Assembly (NCBI RefSeq): GCF_000517405.1
Contig: NZ_CP006568.1
Coordinates: 2,976,001-3,040,000 of the forward strand
DNA length: 64,000 bases
Origin: Candidatus Sodalis pierantonius str. SOPE
GTDB lineage: Bacteria; Pseudomonadota; Gammaproteobacteria; Enterobacterales; Enterobacteriaceae
Reading direction: 5' to 3'
Shown here: one piece after another, positions 28,918-38,214 of the stretch
How the letters are laid out: each line of letters opens with the position of its first letter
Position numbering within the stretch: position 1 is the first letter of the stretch
Translations under genes and position numbers: made by a program
Notes under the pieces: model-generated
What the model saw: the letters and a program-made list of their open reading frames with translations, nothing else
Databases searched by the model: none
Told to the model about the DNA's origin: nothing

Positions 28918-30230
28918 GACCCTGTACACGATTCTGTGTAAATGCCTTTTCTCAGAAGTGACCGTCCAGGCGGTCACCGAACTCGATAATAAAGCGGCTC
29001 ATTGCCATGCGCCAGTCCCTCTCAAAGGCATTGTCCATTTCTGTGAGGCCGCCTGTATCGCCAGCCACACCACCTTTTTCACTGCGTCCTCGGTCGGGAA
29101 CACCTTGCGCTTTTTGATGGCATGCCGGATCACGCTGTTTAACGACTCGATGGCGTTGGTCGTGTAGATCACCTTGCGGATGTCCGTTGGGTAGGCAAAG
29201 AACGTGGCCAGATTGGCCCAGTTTGCCTGCCAGCTTCGACTTATTTGCGGGTAGCGGATGTCCCAGGCACTGGAGAACGCTTCCAGCGCCTGCAAGCCGG
29301 CTTCTTCCGTAGGGGCCTGATAGATAGCTTTCAGGTCGCGGGTGACGGCCTTGTAGTCCTTCCAGGAGACGAACCGCAGGCTGTTGCGCACCATATGTAC
29401 GATACACAGCTGGAGCCGCGCCTCCGGATACACCGCGTTAATAGCGTCAGGGAAACCTTTCAGCCCGTCTACGCAGGCGATAAGGATATCGTTCAGGCCG
29501 CGGTTTTTCAGCTCTGTCAGCACGTTCAGCCAGAACTTTGCGCCTTCATTTTCGGCCAGCCACATACCTAGCAACTCTTTCTGGCCTTCGATGTTGATGC
29601 CCAGCGCCAGGAACACAGATTTGTTGATGATGCGGCTGTCCTGCCGGACTTTTAGAACGATACAGTCAAAACAATGGGATAGACTGCATCCAGAGGCCGG
29701 TTTTGCCATTCGACAACCTGCTCCATGACCGCATCGGTGACCTTTGAGACCAGCGCCGGCGAGACATCGGCGTCATACAGCTCTTTGAACGCGGCGGCGA
29801 TCTCGCGGGTGGTCATCCCTTTAGCGTACAACGATAAAATCTGGTTATCCATCCCGGTAATCCGGGTCTGGTTCTTCTTCACCAGTTGCGGTTCAAAGGA
29901 ACCGTCACGATCGCGCGGAGTACGCAGCGCCAGCGGGCCATCGCCAGTGGTAACGGTTTTTGTAGAATAGCTGTTGCGAGCGTTGGTCCCCGGTTTAGGC
30001 TGATTTTTATCGTAGCCGAGGTGATGGGTCATTTCGGCATTAAGAGCTGCTTCGACGCTAATTTTTTTCAGCAGCCGATCGAAGTGACTGAGATCTTCAG
30101 GGGTTTTGAGATTTTTGGCCAGTTCGTTAGCCAGAGCCTGCAACTGTTTTTCGTCCATAAATTAACCTGTTTTTGATGTTGGATTGAACATATCAAAATC
30201 AGGCAAATACACAAATTTCTAAACAGGCTC
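28918..30230 (-). mobile_element. IS256-family copy C, at an inversion junction
   Basis: Ends GACCCTGTACAC at 28918 and TAAACAGGCTC at 30230; 1,313 bp. The two flanks do not match each other. Instead the outer 8 bases at its right end (GGCCCTGC, 30231-30238) are the reverse complement of the 8 bases beyond copy D (GCAGGGCC, 55856-55863), pointing to recombination between copies C and D. Confidence 0.92.
28952..30158 (-). pseudogene. IS256 transposase copy C, two small indels
   Basis: Compared with the 402-residue copy, four bases are missing at about 29668 (between IVYLD and CIVLKV) and two extra bases (TC) lie at about 29020 in the C-terminal GTGAWQ/LRDWRMA region. Motifs TTNAIESLNSVIR and CVDGLKGFPD are intact. 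Net length change minus two, as observed for the element. Confidence 0.9.
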
Positions 30231-30246
30231 GGCCCTGCGGCCGGGA

Positions 30247-30498
30247 CTACAACTCCAGCTCGATATCGTCGACCGGCAGGCAACAGCAGGGCAGAATTTC
30301 CCCGCGGCCGACAAACGCCAGCGGCTCCTGGTGGTATTTCACTTCTCCCGCCAGCAGGCGCAGGCGACAGGCGCCGCAGTAGCCGGAGCGGCACTGGAAT
30401 TCCACCGGCACCTGGTGCGCCTCCAGCGGCGAACGATGCGCCCCGCCGCAGGAGAGAGCTGAGCTGCGTTGGCGCAGGTGGATAACAGGCTGGGCCAT
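30247..30498 (-). CDS. yfaE: YfaE 2Fe-2S ferredoxin for ribonucleotide reductase cofactor
   Basis: The 83-residue ferredoxin has the cluster ligands in CRSGYCGACRLRL plus a later CCC (ILPCCCLP). YfaE supplies electrons to build and repair the diiron-tyrosyl cofactor of NrdB. The start at 30498 (MAQPVIHLRQ) lies one base past the nrdB stop codon, so the two are translationally coupled, as in E. coli. Its 3' side meets IS256 copy C only 16 bp beyond the stop, so its native downstream region was displaced. Intact. Confidence 0.93.
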   Translation of the reverse strand: MAQPVIHLRQRSSALSCGGAHRSPLEAHQVPVEFQCRSGYCGACRLRLLAGEVKYHQEPLAFVGRGEILPCCCLPVDDIELEL

Positions 30499-30499
30499 G

Positions 30500-31630
30500 T
30501 TACAGCTGGAAGTCGCTGAGGTCGTCGCTGTTAACTTCGGCATCAATTTGCCCTACCAGATAGGAGCTTACTTCCACCTCCTGCGGCGCCACCTGAACGT
30601 TATCCGACACCAGCCAGGAGTTGATCCACGGAATCGGGTTGGAGCGGGTGGTAAAGGGCAGATCGAGACCGACCGCCTGCATGCGGATATTGGTGATGTA
30701 TTCCACATACTGACACAGAATATCTTTGTTCAAGCCAATCATCGACCCGTCGCGGAACAGATAGCTCGCCCAGTCTTTCTCCTGTTGCGCCGCCAGCAAG
30801 AACAGATCATAGCTTTCCTGCTGACATTCGCGCGCAATCTCGGCCATTTCGGGATCGTCCTCGCCGGAGCACATCAGGTTGAGCATATGCTGGGTGCCGG
30901 TCAGGTGCAGTGCTTCGTCGCGGGCGATGAGGCGAATGATTTTAGCGTTGCCCTCCATCAATTCGCGCTCGGCGAAGGCGAACGAGCAGGCAAAACTGAC
31001 GTAGAAACGGATCGCCTCCAGCGCGTTGACGCTCATCAGGCACAAATAGAGCTTTTTCTTTAGCTCATGCAGATTCACCACCACCGTTTTGCCGTTGACC
31101 TGGTGCGTGCCTTCCCCCAGCAGATGATAATAGCTGGTCAGCTCGATAAGACCGTCGTAATAGCCGGAAATATCCTTGGCGCGTTTCAGGATCTCCTCAT
31201 TGGTGACGATATCGTCGAACACCAGCGACGGATCGTTGACGATGTTGCGGATAATGTGAGTGTAGGAGCGCGAATGGATAGTTTCTGAAAACGCCCAGGT
31301 TTCCACCCAGGTTTCCAGTTCCGGTATCGATATCAGCGGCAGCAGCGCGACATTGGGGCTGCGGCCCTGGATGGAATCCAGCAGCGTCTGATACTTGAGA
31401 TTGCTGATAAAAATATGTTTTTCGTGCTCCGGCAGCGCTTGATAGTCGATGCGATCGCGCGACACATCCACTTCTTCCGGACGCCAGAAGAACGACAATT
31501 GTTTCTCAATCAGCTTCTCAAAAATGTCGTATTTCTGCTGATCGAAACGGGCGACATTCACCGACTGACCGAAAAACATCGGCTCCAGCAGTTGGTTATT
31601 TTTAACTTGTGAAAACGTGGTATAGGCCAT
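30500..31630 (-). CDS. nrdB: Class Ia ribonucleotide reductase beta subunit
   Basis: The 376-residue NrdB makes deoxyribonucleotides with NrdA. The radical Tyr lies in HSRSYTHIIRNI (Y122 of E. coli); the iron ligands are in EVDVSRDRIDYQ, WAFSETIHSRSY, ELMEGNAKIIRLIARDEALH. The C-terminal tail DDLSDFQL docks on NrdA. Full length, in the nrdA-nrdB-yfaE order with a 49-bp gap to nrdA. No lesion. Confidence 0.97.
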   Translation of the reverse strand: MAYTTFSQVKNNQLLEPMFFGQSVNVARFDQQKYDIFEKLIEKQLSFFWRPEEVDVSRDRIDYQALPEHEKHIFISNLKYQTLLDSIQGRSPNVALLPLISIPELETWVETWAFSETIHSRSYTHIIRNIVNDPSLVFDDIVTNEEILKRAKDISGYYDGLIELTSYYHLLGEGTHQVNGKTVVVNLHELKKKLYLCLMSVNALEAIRFYVSFACSFAFAERELMEGNAKIIRLIARDEALHLTGTQHMLNLMCSGEDDPEMAEIARECQQESYDLFLLAAQQEKDWASYLFRDGSMIGLNKDILCQYVEYITNIRMQAVGLDLPFTTRSNPIPWINSWLVSDNVQVAPQEVEVSSYLVGQIDAEVNSDDLSDFQL

Positions 31631-31679
31631 GGGGACTCCCGTTACACGCGGGCGGCATCGTTACCGCCCGCGTCCATGT

Positions 31680-33962
31680 TCAAATCTTGCAGGCGCCGCT
31701 TTCGCAATCGTCCTGCTGCGTCGACTGCATGTCTTCCTGAGCGTCTTCCGCCCCGTCGCGGGTATTCTGGTAATACATAGCCTTCACCCCGAACTTGTAC
31801 GCGGTCAGCAAATCCTTCAATAGCTGCTTCATCGGGACTTTACCGGCCGGGAACCGGGACGGGTCATAATTGGTATTGGCGGAGATGGCCTGATCGACGA
31901 ATTTCTGCATCACGCCCACCAAGTGTAGGTAACCATCGTTGCTCGGCATTTCCCACAGCAGCTCATAGGCTTCCTGCAAACGGATGGACTCCGGCACCAC
32001 CTGGCGCAGAATACCGTCTTTGGAGGCTTTGATGCTTACCAGGCCGCGCGGCGGCTCGATACCGTTGGTGGCGTTGGAAATCTGCGAAGACGTTTCCGAC
32101 GGCATCAGCGCCGACAGGGTAGAGTTACGCAAGCCGTGCTGCTTGATATCCGCGCGCAGCGCTTCCCAATCGTAATGCAGCGGTTCGCTGACGATGCTGT
32201 CGAGATCTTTTTTATAGGTGTCCACGGGCAGGATACCCTGCGCATAGGTGGTCTCATTAAACCACGGGCAGGCGCCGCGCTCACGGGCCAGATCGTTTGA
32301 GGCTTTCAACAGGTAGTACTGAATAGCTTCAAACGTACGGTGGGTCAGGTTATTGGCGCTGCCGTCGGAGTAGCGTACGCCATGCTTGGCCAGATAGTAC
32401 GCAAAGTTAATCACCCCCACGCCGAGGGTGCGGCGACCCATGGCGCCGCGCTTGGCGGCCGGGATCGGATAGTCCTGATAGTCGAGCAACGCATCGAGGG
32501 CGCGCACCGCAAGCGTCGCCAGTTCGCCCAAATCATCCAGGCTATCGATTGCCCCCAGGTTGAAGGCCGACAGAGTACACAGGGCGATTTCGCCGCTGTC
32601 GTCGTTAACATCCTCGAGCGGCTTGGTGGGTAGGGCGATTTCCAGGCACAGGTTGGACTGGCGGATCGGCGCCACCGCGGCGTCGAACGGGCTGTGGGTG
32701 TTGCAATGATCCACATTCTGCACATAGATACGGCCGGTAGAAGCGCGCTCTTGCATCATTAGCGAGAACAGTTCCACCGCCTTGATGCGGCGCTGACGGA
32801 TGCTGCTGTCCTGCTCATACTGGGTGTACAGCCGCTCGAATTCATCCTGATCGGCGAAAAAGGCGTCATACAGCCCCGGTACGTCGGAGGGGCTAAACAG
32901 CGTAATGTCCTCACCCTTGACCAGGCGCTGGTACATCAGTTTGTTAAGCTGCACGCCGTAATCCATATGGCGCACCCGGTTGGCTTCCACGCCGCGGTTG
33001 TTTTTCAGCACCAGCAGGCTTTCCACTTCCAGATGCCACATGGGGTAGAACAAGGTGGCCGCGCCGCCGCGCACGCCGCCCTGCGAGCAGGATTTGACCG
33101 CGGTCTGGAAATGTTTATAAAACGGAATACAGCCGGTGTGGAAAGCCTCGCCGCCGCGGATCGGGCTGCCCAGCGCGCGGATGCGGCCGGCGTTAATGCC
33201 AATCCCCGCACGCTGGGAAACGTATTTCACAATCGCGCTGGAGGTGGCGTTAATGGAGTCGAGGCTATCGCCGCATTCAATGAGCACGCAGGAACTGAAC
33301 TGACGGGTCGGGGTGCGTACGCCGGACATAATCGGCGTCGGCAGCGAAATTTTAAACGTCGACACCGCGTCGTAGAACCTTTTGACGTAGTCGAGGCGGG
33401 CCGCGCGCGGGTAGCCGGAAAACAGGCAGGTGGCCACCAGCATATAGAGAAACTGGGCGCTCTCGTAAATCTCGCCGGTTACCCGGTTTTGCGCCAGATA
33501 CTTCCCTTCAAGCTGTTTGACGGCGGCATAGGAGAAGTTCATATCGCGCCAGTGATCGATAAACCCGTCCATCTGCTTAAATTCGTCGGCGCTGTAGTCC
33601 GTTAGCAAATGTTTATCGTATTTGCCCATCTCGACCAGACGCGAGACGTGTTCGTAGAGTTTCGGTGGCTCAAACCGGCCGTAGGCTTTTTTGCGCAAAT
33701 GGAACACCGCCAGCCGGGCGGCGAGATACTGGTAGTCGGGCGCCTCGCGCGAAATCAGATCCGCCGCGGCTTTGATAATGGTTTCGTGGATATCGGCGGT
33801 TTTGATGCCGTCGTAGAACTGGATATGGGAACGTAATTCCACCTGGGAAACGGAAACGTTTTCCAACCCTTCGGCCGCCCAGTCGATGACCCGGTGGATT
33901 TTATCGAGGTTAATGGTTTCTTTACGTCCGTCGCGCTTGGTGACTAGCAGACTCTGGTTCAT
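31680..33962 (-). CDS. nrdA: Class Ia ribonucleotide reductase alpha subunit
   Basis: The 760-residue NrdA has an N-terminal ATP cone (MNQSLLVTKRDGRKETINLDK), catalytic cysteines in SSCVLIECGD, NLCLEIALP and ALCTLSAFNLG, and the C-terminal redox pair in DDCESGACKI. It reduces ribonucleoside diphosphates; dATP/ATP bind the cone for overall control. Full length, intact, first gene of nrdA-nrdB-yfaE. The upstream gap holds a perfect DnaA box, as in E. coli where DnaA affects this operon. Confidence 0.97.
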   Translation of the reverse strand: MNQSLLVTKRDGRKETINLDKIHRVIDWAAEGLENVSVSQVELRSHIQFYDGIKTADIHETIIKAAADLISREAPDYQYLAARLAVFHLRKKAYGRFEPPKLYEHVSRLVEMGKYDKHLLTDYSADEFKQMDGFIDHWRDMNFSYAAVKQLEGKYLAQNRVTGEIYESAQFLYMLVATCLFSGYPRAARLDYVKRFYDAVSTFKISLPTPIMSGVRTPTRQFSSCVLIECGDSLDSINATSSAIVKYVSQRAGIGINAGRIRALGSPIRGGEAFHTGCIPFYKHFQTAVKSCSQGGVRGGAATLFYPMWHLEVESLLVLKNNRGVEANRVRHMDYGVQLNKLMYQRLVKGEDITLFSPSDVPGLYDAFFADQDEFERLYTQYEQDSSIRQRRIKAVELFSLMMQERASTGRIYVQNVDHCNTHSPFDAAVAPIRQSNLCLEIALPTKPLEDVNDDSGEIALCTLSAFNLGAIDSLDDLGELATLAVRALDALLDYQDYPIPAAKRGAMGRRTLGVGVINFAYYLAKHGVRYSDGSANNLTHRTFEAIQYYLLKASNDLARERGACPWFNETTYAQGILPVDTYKKDLDSIVSEPLHYDWEALRADIKQHGLRNSTLSALMPSETSSQISNATNGIEPPRGLVSIKASKDGILRQVVPESIRLQEAYELLWEMPSNDGYLHLVGVMQKFVDQAISANTNYDPSRFPAGKVPMKQLLKDLLTAYKFGVKAMYYQNTRDGAEDAQEDMQSTQQDDCESGACKI

Positions 33963-34039
33963 GCGGCTTTATACCTGTCTGTGTGACCCGCAGACGCCCT
34001 GCTGGCGCGCAGGCAAAATAGTGCCTTGCTAGGGGCAAA

Positions 34040-34086
34040 TCACTATATATGGGTCTTTTAGTTAGTTTGGTAACAAGATAGTGACA
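34040..34086 (-). promoter_or_regulatory. Possible pair of NrdR boxes before nrdA
   Basis: TCACTATATATGGGTC (34040-34055) matches the NrdR consensus ACACTATATATAGTGT at about 10 of 16 positions; TAACAAGATAGTGACA (34071-34086) is a weaker partner about one NrdR spacing (31-32 bp) away. The second box is poor, so this is tentative. Confidence 0.35.
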
Positions 34087-34123
34087 AAGCCACCGCAATG
34101 CAAGTGAGTAACTTGCCAACTTT

Positions 34124-34132
34124 TGTGGATAA
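34124..34132. promoter_or_regulatory. DnaA box upstream of nrdA
   Basis: TGTGGATAA is the exact reverse complement of the strong DnaA box TTATCCACA, 162 bp before the nrdA start. Confidence 0.6.
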
Positions 34133-34460
34133 CGTTGGGGAGAAACGGTCAGCAAACGGGTAAGCCGCTATTGTGCCTGCGCTTCGCGCTTGTCAATTGC
34201 GGGGGATAAATTTTTCTAAAATAATGCGATCGTTGCTTAATTGAACGCCGTCTGTTTTTGACGGCGCCGCACGCGGGCGCCAACGGCCCGGCAGTTGACG
34301 GATCTCGGGGAGAAACGGCAGCTCCCGACGCGTTAGGCGGCCCAACAGGGAGGATCACGTCGTCGTCGTGACGGGCCTCCTCGGGAGGTAGTCAACGTCT
34401 CTCGACCTGACGAAGACGTCTGGAGGAAGTGCGCGCTCCTGCGCCGCGGCGGCCAGCGCC

Positions 34461-35210
34461 TTACGCTTGCCGGTGCGTATGCAGCATATAATTCACATCC
34501 ACGTTACCACCCAAATAGAAACGATCCCGCAGCGGATTGTAATGCAAACCGATAATATGCTGCTCGCGCAGCGGGGTGTCGTCCACCCAACCCAGTAGCT
34601 CGGCGGGTTTGATGAATTTATTGATATCATGCGTGCCCCGCGGCACCAGGCGCAACACATATTCGGCGCCGACGATGGCCATGAGCCAGGCCTTCGGATT
34701 ACGGTTCAGCGTCGAAAAAAACACCTCGCCGCCCGGTTTCACCAACCGCGCGCAGGCGCGGACGATAGACGCCGGATCCGGCACATGCTCCAGCATTTCC
34801 ATACAGGTCACCACATCATAGGCGCCGGGATGCGCCTCGGCGTGCGCCTCGACCGTCTCTTGGCGATAATCCAGGGCCACGCCGCTTTCCAAGGCGTGCA
34901 ACTGGGCCACCGCCAGCGGTTCGGCGCCCATATCCAGACCGGTCACCTTCGCCCCTTCGCGCGCCATGCTTTCCGCCAGAATGCCGCCCCCGCAGCCGAC
35001 GTCCAGCACGTTTTTTCCAAACAGCCCGCCGGCGCGTTCGAGAATATAATCCAAGCGCAGGGGATTGATGCGGTGCAGCGGCTTGAATTCGCCGTCAAGA
35101 TCCCACCAGCGGGCGGCGACGGCGTCGAATTTGGCGATTTCGCCCGGATCGACATTTTCCTGACGGGGCGGGGCGTTATGGTCCGCTTCTTTACTTACTT
35201 CGGGGGTCAT
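34461..35210 (-). CDS. ubiG: Ubiquinone biosynthesis O-methyltransferase
   Basis: UbiG performs both O-methylations in ubiquinone synthesis. The 249-residue protein has the class I SAM motif VLDVGCGGGILAESMAR, then TGLDMGAEPL, TCMEMLEHVPDP and LVKPGGEVFFST. I choose the ATG at 35210 (MTPEVSKEADHNAPP), close to the known start; an open frame runs further upstream but is not conserved. It is divergent from gyrA as in E. coli. Intact, consistent with retention of ubiquinone while menaquinone genes decay. Confidence 0.95.
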   Translation of the reverse strand: MTPEVSKEADHNAPPRQENVDPGEIAKFDAVAARWWDLDGEFKPLHRINPLRLDYILERAGGLFGKNVLDVGCGGGILAESMAREGAKVTGLDMGAEPLAVAQLHALESGVALDYRQETVEAHAEAHPGAYDVVTCMEMLEHVPDPASIVRACARLVKPGGEVFFSTLNRNPKAWLMAIVGAEYVLRLVPRGTHDINKFIKPAELLGWVDDTPLREQHIIGLHYNPLRDRFYLGGNVDVNYMLHTHRQA

Positions 35211-35384
35211 GTAAAAGCTCCTTATACATTTATTGGCTAAGTATACGCGCAACCGGGCCGTACGGCAGCCCGTTTGCCCGCAAAAGCCTGCATTAGCGGC
35301 GTGCGGGGAGCGTCGGCGGGTGCCGATGGGGACATGAGATGATTCCGCTACGCCTTTCAACGGTGACTGTGCCCTTTCACAGAA

Positions 35385-35402
35385 AAAAGATGGTATACTC
35401 TG
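35385..35402 (+). promoter_or_regulatory. gyrA promoter, extended -10
   Basis: TGGTATACT at 35391-35399 is an extended -10 element (TGn plus TATACT) about 55 bp before the gyrA start. No good -35 is seen at the right distance, which suits an extended -10 promoter. Confidence 0.6.
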
Positions 35403-35453
35403 ACACCTTTAAATCCGGGTAGAAGCTTCATTTAGTAGAGGGATAGCGGCTCC

Positions 35454-38105
35454 ATGAGCGACCTTGCCAGAGAAATTACACCGGTCAATATCGAAGAAGA
35501 GCTGAAACGTTCTTATCTGGATTACGCCATGTCCGTCATCGTCGGACGCGCGTTGCCGGATGTGCGGGACGGACTCAAACCCGTACACCGTCGCGTGCTG
35601 TTTGCGATGAGCGTGCTCGGTAATAACTGGAATAAACCTTATAAAAAATCGGCGCGCGTCGTCGGCGACGTCATCGGTAAATATCACCCCCACGGGGATA
35701 CCGCTGTCTACGACACCATCGTGCGTATGGCACAGCCGTTCTCGCTGCGTTACATGTTGGTGGATGGCCAGGGCAACTTCGGCTCCGTTGACGGCGACTC
35801 CGCCGCGGCGATGCGTTATACCGAAGTGCGCATGGCGAAAATTGCCCACGAATTGCTGGCGGATCTGGAAAAAGAGACCGTCGATTACGTGCCCAACTAT
35901 GACGGCACCGAGCAAATTCCCGATGTCATGCCCACCAGGATCCCCAACCTGCTGGTCAACGGCTCTTCCGGCATCGCTGTGGGGATGGCCACCAACATTC
36001 CGCCGCACAACCTCGCGGAAGTCATCGACGGCTGCCTGGCCTATATCGACGATGAGAACATCAGCGTCGAAGGCCTGATGGAGCATATCCCCGGTCCCGA
36101 TTTCCCCACCGCCGCCATCATCAATGGCCGGCGCGGCATCGAAGAGGCATACCGCACCGGGCGCGGCAAAATCTACATCCGCGCGCGCGCCGAGGTAGAA
36201 ACGGACGGCAAAACCGGCCGCGAAACCATCATCGTGCATGAAATTCCCTATCAGGTGAATAAAGCGCGCCTGATTGAGAAAATCGCCGAGCTGGTCAAAG
36301 AAAAGCGCGTAGAGGGCATCAGCGGCCTGCGCGATGAATCCGACAAAGACGGTATGCGCATCGTCATTGAAATCAAACGTGACGCGGTTGGGGAGGTGGT
36401 GCTTAACAATCTGTACTCCCTGACCCAGCTGCAGGTGTCGTTCGGTATCAATATGGTGGCGCTGCATCAGGGGCAGCCGAAGATCCTGCCGCTGAAGGAC
36501 ATTTTATCCGCCTTTGTGCGCCATCGCCGCGAAGTGGTGACCCGCCGCACTATTTTTGAGCTGCGCAAGGCCCGCGAGCGTGCCCATATACTGGAAGCGC
36601 TGGCGGTGGCGGTGGCGAACATCGACCCGATTATCGAACTGATCCGCCAGGCGCCGACACCGGCTGAAGCGAAAGCCGCCCTGGTGGCGCGTTCGCGGGC
36701 GCTGGGCACCGTCTCCGCCACGCTGGAGCGCGCTGGCGACGCCGCCGCCCGACCCGAGTGGCTGGAGCCGCAGTACGGCATTCGCGACGGTCAATATTAT
36801 CTGACCGAGCAGCAGGCCCAGGCGATTTTGGATCTGCGGCTGCAAAAACTGACCGGTCTGGAACACGAAAAACTGCTTGATGAATACAAGGAGCTGCTGA
36901 CCCAGATAGCGGAACTTATCCGCATCCTGCAGAATCCGGACCGCCTGATGGAAGTGATCCGCGAAGAGCTTGTCGCCATTAAAGAGCAGTATAGCGATCT
37001 GCGCCGCACCGAGATTACCGCCAATACTTCGGATATCAATATCGAAGACCTGATTAATCAGGAAGATGTGGTAGTCACTCTGTCCCATCAGGGTTACGTG
37101 AAGTATCAGCCGTTGACGGACTATGAAGCGCAGCGCCGCGGCGGAAAAGGCAAGTCGGCGGCCAGCATCAAGGAAGAGGACTTCATCGACCGGCTGCTGG
37201 TGGCGAACACCCACGACACCATCTTGCTGTTCTCCAGCCGGGGACGAATGTATTGGATGAAGGTCTATCAGTTGCCGGAAGCCAGCCGCGGCGCCCGCGG
37301 CCGGCCGATAGTCAATCTGCTGCCGCTGGAGTCCAACGAACGTATCACCGCCATTTTGCCGGTGCGTGATTATGAAGAAGGACGCCACGTCTTTATGGCG
37401 ACCGCCAGCGGCACCGTGAAGAAAACCTCGCTTATCGAGTTTAGCCGCCCGCGCAGCGCCGGGATTATCGCCGTTAATCTTAACGATGGCGATGAGCTGA
37501 TCGGGGTGGATCTGACCGACGGCAGCAACGAAGTTATGCTGTTCTCCGCCTATGGCAAAGTGGTGCGTTTCCCGGAAAATCAGGTGCGCAGCATGGGGCG
37601 GACCGCGATCGGCGTCCGGGGGATCAATCTGGCGGACGGCGACCGGGTGGTGTCCCTCATCGTGCCGCGCGGCGAGGGGCCAATATTGACGGTCACCCAG
37701 CACGGCTATGGCAAGCGTACCGCGCAGGCCGAATACCCGACCAAGTCCCGCGCGACCCAGGGCGTTATCTCCATTAAGGTGAGCGAACGCAACGGCGAAG
37801 TGGTGGGGGCGGTGCAGGTGGATGACTGCGACCAGATCATGATGATAACGGACGCCGGCACGCTGGTGCGCACGCGGGTTTCCGAGGTGAGCATCGTCGG
37901 GCGCAACACCCAGGGCGTGACGCTTATCCGCACCGCGCAGGATGAGCACGTGGTGGGGCTGCAGCGCGTCGCCGAACCGGTGGACGATGAGGATTTGGAT
38001 TCGGTGGCGATCCCGGATGCGGCGCCTGAAGACGACCTCATGGATGCCGATGAAGCGGATGATGGCGTCAGCGATGACGATGATGTCGACGGTGAACGCG
38101 AATAA
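35454..38105 (+). CDS. gyrA: DNA gyrase subunit A
   Basis: The 883-residue GyrA breaks and rejoins DNA for supercoiling. The N-terminus MSDLAREITPVNIEEELK and catalytic Tyr122 (AAMRYTEVR) are present. The quinolone region reads KYHPHGDTAVYDTIVRMAQPF, so position 83 is Thr rather than Ser, with Asp87 kept. The C-terminal pinwheel has the GyrA box QRRGGKGK and an acidic tail (DEADDGVSDDDDVDGERE). No frameshift across 2.65 kb. A terminator follows. Confidence 0.98.
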   Translation: MSDLAREITPVNIEEELKRSYLDYAMSVIVGRALPDVRDGLKPVHRRVLFAMSVLGNNWNKPYKKSARVVGDVIGKYHPHGDTAVYDTIVRMAQPFSLRYMLVDGQGNFGSVDGDSAAAMRYTEVRMAKIAHELLADLEKETVDYVPNYDGTEQIPDVMPTRIPNLLVNGSSGIAVGMATNIPPHNLAEVIDGCLAYIDDENISVEGLMEHIPGPDFPTAAIINGRRGIEEAYRTGRGKIYIRARAEVETDGKTGRETIIVHEIPYQVNKARLIEKIAELVKEKRVEGISGLRDESDKDGMRIVIEIKRDAVGEVVLNNLYSLTQLQVSFGINMVALHQGQPKILPLKDILSAFVRHRREVVTRRTIFELRKARERAHILEALAVAVANIDPIIELIRQAPTPAEAKAALVARSRALGTVSATLERAGDAAARPEWLEPQYGIRDGQYYLTEQQAQAILDLRLQKLTGLEHEKLLDEYKELLTQIAELIRILQNPDRLMEVIREELVAIKEQYSDLRRTEITANTSDINIEDLINQEDVVVTLSHQGYVKYQPLTDYEAQRRGGKGKSAASIKEEDFIDRLLVANTHDTILLFSSRGRMYWMKVYQLPEASRGARGRPIVNLLPLESNERITAILPVRDYEEGRHVFMATASGTVKKTSLIEFSRPRSAGIIAVNLNDGDELIGVDLTDGSNEVMLFSAYGKVVRFPENQVRSMGRTAIGVRGINLADGDRVVSLIVPRGEGPILTVTQHGYGKRTAQAEYPTKSRATQGVISIKVSERNGEVVGAVQVDDCDQIMMITDAGTLVRTRVSEVSIVGRNTQGVTLIRTAQDEHVVGLQRVAEPVDDEDLDSVAIPDAAPEDDLMDADEADDGVSDDDDVDGERE

Positions 38106-38151
38106 CACCCTCGACCGGCGACGCGCCGGTGCGTAAAGGTGACAAACAAGT

Positions 38152-38177
38152 GCCAGCGCGGTTGCGCTGGCCTTTTT
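38152..38177 (+). terminator. Rho-independent terminator of gyrA
   Basis: GCCAGCGC-GGTT-GCGCTGGC followed by CTTTTT, 47 bp after the gyrA stop. Confidence 0.9.
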
Positions 38178-38214
38178 GATTCTGGCTGGTTTTCTTTATC
38201 TGAACGGTACGGGT

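Larger units (their letters stand above)
33963..34460. other. Gap upstream of nrdA and downstream of ubiG
   Basis: 498 bases without a gene (E. coli has the autotransporter yfaL here). The nrdA-proximal 180 bp are AT-rich and hold the DnaA box and NrdR-like boxes; the ubiG-proximal part is GC-rich with short complementary stretches but no clear terminator. Confidence 0.5.

Noticed and set aside
36504..38108. 534-codon open frame antisense to gyrA (and 352 codons at 35409-36467)
   Set aside because: It lies wholly opposite gyrA, has low-complexity His/Arg-rich translation and no family features; GC-rich codon use of gyrA explains the lack of stops.
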